Assembly: GCA_003952965.2 (NCBI GenBank)
Contig: CM025853.1
Span: forward strand, 24,620,584-24,684,583
DNA from: Morella rubra
Lineage: Eukaryota > Streptophyta > Magnoliopsida > Fagales > Myricaceae
Length of the DNA stretch: 64,000 nucleotides
Direction: 5' to 3'
The position numbers and the translations under genes are program-made. This document shows positions 57,681 to 64,000 of this stretch, piece after piece. Under the pieces are notes generated by a model. The model was not told where the DNA came from. It worked only from the letters and a program-made list of their open reading frames with translations, and ran no database searches. How positions within the stretch are numbered: the stretch's first letter is position 1; each line of letters opens with the position of its first letter.

Positions 57681-58364
57681 GAGTGTAGATGGGGAGCAGA
57701 TGGCTGATGTTGACAGTCCATCAATCCAATATAATAATGAAGTTTTCGTAATTATTAACCTGAGCAAGCAACTTCCCCCCGCCGCCTAATCACCACAGCT
57801 TGGCCCAGCTTTTTGTATTAAGGAGCTCCCCAGTACATATTTCTTTTTTTATCATCCTTGTTAATGCTTCTTCTCTTCAGCTCAGACAACTGAGATTGCC
57901 AACGGTTCTTCCACTCACCTCTCACTTCGATTCCCTGATCAACAACAAAAACCCATATCTATAAGATCAAGAACAACAACCATTAAATGCTCTAAGATTC
58001 AAATTACTAAAAATTTAATGCTGATAACATTAAATAGTACAGGACTCACTATTTATTTTGTTTGGAATTGAACCAACACAATTCCATCCTGAATATTATA
58101 ACAAGGAATTTCATGATATGGGATGTTTATGTATCGTTCTAGACAGGAAAATACGTCTAGTTTGGTTCCGTAAATTAGTTTTCGTCTTTCTTTCTTTTAG
58201 TTTTTGCTCAATTGAGAACCTTGGGAGGAATTTGGTTATGTGGAGCTCTTCATAGAACTGCTTTGATTTACTATTGTATATCACATTCATGAGATATGGT
58301 ATGTGAATATCCTTACGACTGTTTTCAGAGAAATATAAGCGCATAAGACAATTCGTTACCTGAC

Positions 58365-58497
58365 AGCCTGGGATTTGATCCTGCAGTACGTGATCGTATT
58401 GTGTGTGGATGGTTGAAGGAAAGCAAGGTCCTTGAGACTATTTTGCCTCCTTTTTTGTGGAAGAAAAAATATGAGACATGCTCATCAGATGCATAGA
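58365..58497 (+). pseudogene. Unrecognised coding-like fragment
   Basis: About 44 codons without a stop (DSLGFDPAVRDRIVCGWLKE and onward), ending at a stop near 58495, in DNA whose composition looks more coding than the flanks. There is no start, no clear splice sites and no matching stretch in the other units. It could be one exon of a captured or decayed host gene. Confidence 0.3.
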
Positions 58498-58975
58498 CCT
58501 GTTACTCTTGAGAAGATATTTTGTTGGTAGAAGACTGAAATTTTCTTAGTTGGATGGTCTACTAAGTTGCCTGCTACGGAGAACAATTGTTTCTTCCAAT
58601 GGTGAAAATTGGTGAGACTTTCGGAAATTCTTTTTCCAACTGATACCTTCTCAGAAGCCATACGTTGTCGGTTTCCTCATTTCTTTTCATGTTGGAGGTC
58701 AAGAGATTTGTTTTTGGATTATTTTAGGAGGTGACCTTTTCAAGTTATTTCTCCATTAAAAGGAAATATAGCTTCCACTATAGCTTGCCTCAATATAGGT
58801 GGAATTCTAGTTATTCTTGATTTGGGAAGATAGAATGCATGCCTCTACTGAATTTTTGAGAGAGAGAGAGTTGTCCTTGACATCCGGTTTCTAACTTCAG
58901 TAACTCCCGTTGTTGTAATGGGCACACGAAGTGCATTTGGGATATTTACTCTCCTGTCTCGATTATGGAAAATTT

Positions 58976-59167
58976 TTGAATTATATTAATCTATAATACT
59001 CAATCTCACGTGTGGGTCAAACTCCTCTTAATTGGAGTACAGTACTGCGGAGTCAAGTCTTGAACTCAGAATCCTGGCTCTGATACCATTTAAATATATC
59101 ACTTATCCCAAAAATTTAGACTGATAGGAAGATGTGGATTTTGTTATTTGAATTATTTTCTCTAACA
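58976..59167 (-). mobile_element. TRIM-like remnant, inverted
   Basis: On the - strand it carries the same LTR-like piece and TGGTATCAGAGCC motif as the element at 29844-30098, and most of the short core. The second terminal repeat is incomplete. Old copy. Confidence 0.5.
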
Positions 59168-59264
59168 TCTAAAAACTAGCAAAATTATTATCATAATATA
59201 AAAAACAGTAACTTATGTTCTATTAACTAGTAACAACATTCTTACAATGTCTTTAAAAAGCATA

Positions 59265-60358
59265 GGACTCCTACTAGCATCGTAGTCAATTTGGTCAATC
59301 GACTAAAACAATTAATATTCTTGCACTTTCCTCCCTTAGTCTGCGTTGCTTTTATCTCAAAACATACGAGCTTAATAGCTCCTAGGTACGTGTTTACTCT
59401 TCCCATTCTCAAATGGCAAGGGTCATAAATTCTAATGAAAGTTGGAGGGAAATGTGATGTATATGTAGAAGCCAAAATGATTCGCACAAGGTTCGAGGCT
59501 TCTATGTTTTGGGGCGCATGATCTCAATACTCCTTTGTGAATAGATCTTGAGGAAGTCTTAACTGATGAATAGAACACATCCACAAACACAAGATAGAGA
59601 ATGCTAATTCATACAATCTTAAAGATAAGACAGAATGTTTTTCACTATGTTACAGCAAGATTATATCCGTCATGGTAAATCCTGATATTATTGGCCACTA
59701 TTTTTTTTCTTATTATTTTGAGAATTTTTTTTGAGTAATAAGAACAATCCTTTGCATATTACATACGCATAAGGTTTAGATAGACTTGATCCAGTTGAAA
59801 AATGCAATACTAATAGATATGAATTAAATGGAACTACAAACTTTAGACACTTAAATCAGCCCCATAATTAAAATATCAGTCAAATCATGATTTTATTTAT
59901 AATTACACTTGAATCCACTAATAAATAACCAAATACCGTTCCTATAGGAATACAAATCTGTCGTTTCAATTGAGATATTAAAATTTTGGGTTAGGTGACC
60001 GCCCCTTTTTGCATGCACCAAAGAAAAAAAGAAGAGTATCGAGTCCGTAGTCATCTCACGAAGTGAAACGATGGTTACCTATATCCTGCGTCTTATAACA
60101 AGACTGGTAGCCTCTCAAGCAATAAATGGACCCCTAACGTACGTACTGCCCCGATCCATGTGCCAACTGCCAAACGATCGTAGTACACATCACGCAATCA
60201 AAGCTCGTGAAAACTGTCACCGGCCATTAATTTCCCTCCCCACTACATATTTGATTGAAGTCTTGGAACTGAGACACAAATTCACTCAGCAGAAAGAGAT
60301 CAGACACTAAGAGGCAAGCAAGAACCACCCTAATTTCTCTCCTATCTCTTCCTCGGAC
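59265..60358 (+). promoter_or_regulatory. Upstream flank and promoter region of copy D
   Basis: Matches 32208-33055 plus 33423-33664 upstream of copy C but lacks the 350-bp insertion, the small copia and the CACTA. It is therefore the best picture of the ancestral upstream region. A weak TATA-like CATATTTGA lies at 60246-60254. No separate gene is present. Confidence 0.6.
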
Positions 60359-63300
60359 ATGGCTTTTAGCGAAGAAGATAATTTGGTGTATGGCAATCGC
60401 ATTTGCTCAGTCTGGCCGGGCAGACTAACTGGTTCAAACAGGGTTCATGACCCATGTAGCATAGATTTAGCCATGAAGCTCCACTATCTCAAAGGGTTGT
60501 ACTTCTTTAGTAGCCATGCCGCCGAAGGATTAACCCCGACGCGCTTAAAGGAAACCATGGTTGAGTGGTTCTGTCATGAGTACTATTACACCTGTGGCCG
60601 GCTCCGGAAATCGGAGTCTGGGCGGCCGTACCTCAAGTGCAATGACTGTGGGGTTAGATTCATCGAAGCCCAGTGTGACAAAACCATTGACGAATGGCTA
60701 GAGTTGGATAAGGATTGCTGTCTTCAAAGGCTGCTGGTGTCCCAACAAGTCATTGGGCCTGAACTTTCATTCTCTCCCCTTGTTTTAATACAGGTAATAA
60801 TTTTCTCCTCTGTTTAGGAAGTCTGAAAATCAAAGTGGGATCAGACATCAGAGCAAATCTTACTTGAAAAGAAACAAAAAAAAAAAAAAACCTTTTCTAG
60901 GCATGTCAAATTCATCATATATCCTAATTTGTATCTCGTCTCAGTACTTGCAGCGTGCACTTAGATAAGATGCATGACAACGCCGGTTAGCTCTCTCTCT
61001 CTCCAGACAATTACATATTATGGATTCTTTTGGTTGGTGGTTTCGCTTTTCATTCCTAGTTCGGTCGGATAGGTTTGGTTGGAAAATATACTACCTCATG
61101 TTCTTCCCCATCCTCGACCTCACATTCCTTCCTTCGATTAATAGGCTGCCTTCTTTTTTCGTGTAAGTATTTAATAGGTTGCTCGTAAATGAAAAGTAAG
61201 GTGCATTAATTGCAAAACAAGGTTTTTGGGGTCCTGGTTGGCTTTCACTTACCTCTTTGTTTTTTTTTTGGCGTTACAATTCTCTTATAATAATTTTTTT
61301 AATTATTAGTCGACAAATTGAAAAATAGACACAGCATATTGTGATTTATGATATTTATGATATTGGCTTTAGAGATGATTTAGAGGGAAATGTTCTTTTT
61401 AAGTACACAAACCATATGAGGGACTCTATTTTTAAGATTCATGGACTAGGCCAGCCATTAGAGGCTAGTGCATACTACTTCAGGTCAAATCTGGTTCTAA
61501 AATGTAGCAGTGTGAAGCTGATAAAATTATTTTTTCATTTAGATCAGAATATATATATATATTGGGGGCACATATTATATTATTTATAATTTTAGTATAT
61601 ACTTTGCTATGCAAATAATATAATTTTTTTTGTAAAAATATAATCTAAGTCAGGAAAACATTTTCAATTAGGTTTTTGTTAGCTGAAGATATGTAACACA
61701 CATTTATATTAGCTAAAGATGGTAAACTACAAATAATGATTTTCTTTCTTCAATTAGGACATTTGACTAATATTATCCTGTGAATATGCTTGGAAAGAAC
61801 ATACAAAGTAGAATCCAAAACAAGGGAAGAGTTCGAAGAGACTAAAGAGGGCAGAAGCTCTCATACTATATTTCCTAGAACATATAAATTTTAACCCTAA
61901 GAACCTTTTAAAATTCAAAAATTACATTTTTTAAGCAAAATTTTGAATCTTGATTTTTTTAATCCTATTTAAATATATTTGTCAGATCTCTCTCAAAAAA
62001 AAAAGAAGGTAATTATTAAATATTCAAGGTAAAAAATGAATGTTTCAGATTTTTAGGAGGCTAGAGGGAATTTTCTTGGAGGGGATATTGTTTCAAATTC
62101 TTGGGGTGGGGGGCAAGGGAAAGTTTTTCTGAAATAGTTGCATAGGGACAAAGGTGGAGTGGGCACCTTTCAAAATTTTTACCTGAAGTTCTGAATTATA
62201 TCTTGAAATAAAGTTCTGAATTATGACCCAAACCATGTGGTGAAACCATTATTGGAGTAATTGGCCTAATGGTTGAAAGAGAGTACATGAGCAGTGGAAA
62301 AATATATTACAAATTGAAGTAAACTCAAGTGGTGAGTCATGGGTTTGAGTCTCTAACAGCTTGACCCTTATGTGATGTTTTGGAAAGCAAATTTTTTTTC
62401 AGAATTTAGTCTCCCCAGCTGTTGACCTTTTCTGAATAAAAAGTTCCACTGGAAAACCTAGAGTGGGCTGGTCGTTTTAAGTTTGTTTATTGTCTAGAAA
62501 GAACAAAAAAAAAATAATTAAGAAAGAAAATTAGTAAGATGGTCGTCGAGGCGTGGGCGGATTGGCTTCGGAACCAATCAATAGGCAGGTTTAATCAGCC
62601 ACAGGCTTCTTCGCGACTTAAATGGTGTGTGTGGAGAGGGACTTGCACATGTTTGAAAGTTTTACGTGCGCTTTTAATTACTTGCTTCGAAGTATGTCCT
62701 GGACGAGCGAGAGTGGTGCATGATTTCTTTCATTACCTAAAAACGATAGGTAGGATGATGCAAATTAACTTAGAGAGTAGTTTTGCCATCTAGCTCTTTT
62801 CTCTCCGCCCCAAGTGCACAACAGGGTAGCACTAGCTCATGTTAAAACCTTAGCAAAACGACCCGCGGCTTAGGCTTATTTTCCTTTACTTCACTACCAA
62901 ATTTTCCTTTATTTACGTGCCATTTTTGTGCAGGTAACCTATTTCAAATGTGGGGGGATATCATTGGGCCTCAGCTGGGCCCATATCCTTGGAGATGCAT
63001 TCTCTGCTACAGATTTCATGAACAAATGGGGTAAAATTGTGGCCGGTCTTCAGTCCAACAAGCCCAACTACCTCAAATCAGACACACTGACTGAGAGATC
63101 CAAGGACCACCCTAAACCACTTCCCCAGGAACCACTTTCTGTGAAACGGATCGATCCGGTTGGAGACCATTGGATAATTCCCAATAACAGCAAAATGGCC
63201 ACATTTTCATTCCAGGTCACTGCCACCCAGTTAGCCAACCTGCAGGTAGAAATCTCAGGTCCAAACCAAATCGACCAAATCCCAATTTTTGAATCCCTCT

Positions 63301-63838
63301 GCGCCATTATATGGAAAAGCTTAGCCAAAGTTAGAGGAGGAACTCAACCTGAAGCAGTGACCATTTGCAAAAATTGTCCAAGTTATAAGCCAGCCAAAGG
63401 GACTGTCCTCAACACTCAAATCATAAGCAAGGTTATGGTAGGCAGCTTCTCAATAACTGAGACGGACCCGAGGAAATTGGCAACATTGCTACTGAATGAA
63501 GTCGTGGATGAAAGAAGCCTGATTGAAGAATTGGTGGAGAAGGATCATGGGGTGTCCGATTTCGTCGTATACGGAGCAAAATTGACGTTTGTAGACTTGG
63601 AAGAGGCTGATTTTTACGGACTGGAGTTGAATGGAGATAAACCAGAGGTTGTGCATTATAGTGTCCAAGGGTTGGAGACGAAGGAGCGGTTTTCGTGCTA
63701 CCTGGGCCAAAAGGGTCTGGCATTGGCAAGGGTGGTGGCGAAGGTAGAATAGTGAAGATAGTGTTACCGGAAGAACAAGTGCTGGAGCTGAAAGCCGAGC
63801 TGGTAAACTATGGTCTAGGAGGCCATGACCTGCCCTAG
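60359..63838 (+). pseudogene. CER2-like: CER2-like BAHD gene, copy D (frameshift near C terminus)
   Basis: Exon 1 is 60359-60793 (145 codons, intact), the intron 60794-62933 (GT-AG, 2140 bp), and exon 2 62934-63838 by alignment with copy C. HILGD and DFYGLEL are kept. Relative to copies B and C one G is missing from the G run at 63669-63671 (GTCCAAGGGTTGG against GTCCAAGGGGTTGG). The frame therefore shifts after SVQG (about residue 391) and ends at 63752 after an unrelated tail, giving about 417 residues without the conserved GVGDEGAVFVLPGPKGSG end. Exon 1 differs from C at few sites, including G19W and A61T. The shift could be real or an assembly error in a homopolymer. If it is an error, the copy would be a full gene. 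Function of the shortened form is doubtful. Confidence 0.8.
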
Positions 63839-64000
63839 GTGTATATATGTACTTGAGCCCCCGCATATGCTACAAGCAAGAATTTTGATTTGTTAAGCGG
63901 GAGGCATATCAATTTTAGTATTTATATTTGTGGGGGAAAAATAAAAAGATCAACAAGGAGCTCTTGGTGATCGCAATATACCCGGCCCTATTATCTGAAG
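63839..64000 (+). repeat. Start of the downstream flank of copy D
   Basis: Collinear with the first 160 bases after copies B and C, including AATAAA at 63940-63945. The window ends here. Confidence 0.75.

Larger units (their letters stand above)
57681..59264. other. Region specific to the X-D interval; no clear gene
   Basis: No supported gene. The ends (57950-58020 and 58970-59262) match, in reverse orientation, parts of the B-C interval at 30740-30830 and 29750-30100, so the segment is inverted relative to it. The inner part is different. A coding-like stretch near 58365-58490 reads LGFDPAVRDRIVCGWLKESK followed by ETILPPFLWKKKYE. I do not recognise the family. An inverted TRIM-like piece lies at 58976-59167. 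Confidence 0.5.

Noticed and set aside
1-64000. A new defence, toxin or other undescribed protein system
   Set aside because: All coding segments trace to CER2-like genes, known transposon classes or unrecognised short fragments. Nothing supports a new system beyond the locus history described.

Overview
The window is nuclear DNA of a eudicot plant. Genes are split by introns, AT-rich spacers are long, and plant-type Ty1/copia, CACTA, hAT, MULE and MITE elements are nested in one another. The only clear host genes are copies of one plant gene, a CER2/ECERIFERUM-like member of the BAHD superfamily (very-long-chain fatty acid elongation for cuticular wax). I cannot name the species from sequence alone. 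No RNA gene, CRISPR array, prokaryotic system or intact virus-like element was seen.

Layout. The CER2-like gene occurs as a head-to-tail array on the + strand: copy A (3' scrap of exon 2, 1670-1937), copy B (16034-19545, start of exon 1 lost in a 100-N gap), copy C (33665-37047, complete, 446 codons) and copy D (60359-63838, complete exon 1, frameshift late in exon 2). Between the genes the same downstream and upstream flanks recur, each cut by different elements. A-B (1938-15933): a SIRE-like copia (5589-11865), a small copia (11975-13919) and the 5' end of a CACTA (14015-15933, running into the gap). B-C (19546-33664): a MULE carrying a GRF-type zinc-finger fragment (20275-25284), a non-autonomous hAT (27351-28857), a TRIM-like element and several MITE-like repeats. 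C-D (37048-60358): the same small copia (40194-42078) and the same CACTA site, here filled by a 14.4-kb CACTA (42172-56591) with degraded transposase genes and a full-length hAT inside it (45817-50278, perfect 8-bp target duplication).

Main inference. The small copia plus CACTA sit at the same site in A-B and C-D but not in B-C or directly upstream of D. The sequence right of the big CACTA is not the expected exon-1 upstream region. It is the middle of a downstream flank that looks most like that of copy B. The simplest reading is a two-gene block duplication, [A B][C X] D, in which a B-like gene X was removed by a deletion ending exactly at the right end of the CACTA. The 3-bp flanks of that CACTA do not match, which fits.

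Function. Copy C is the best candidate for an active gene. Copy B may be active if its hidden 5' part is intact. Copy D would make a protein with an altered, shortened C terminus. CER2-type proteins act in the ER with a ketoacyl-CoA synthase, so copy number and promoter insertions here could influence wax chain length. That last link is inference.
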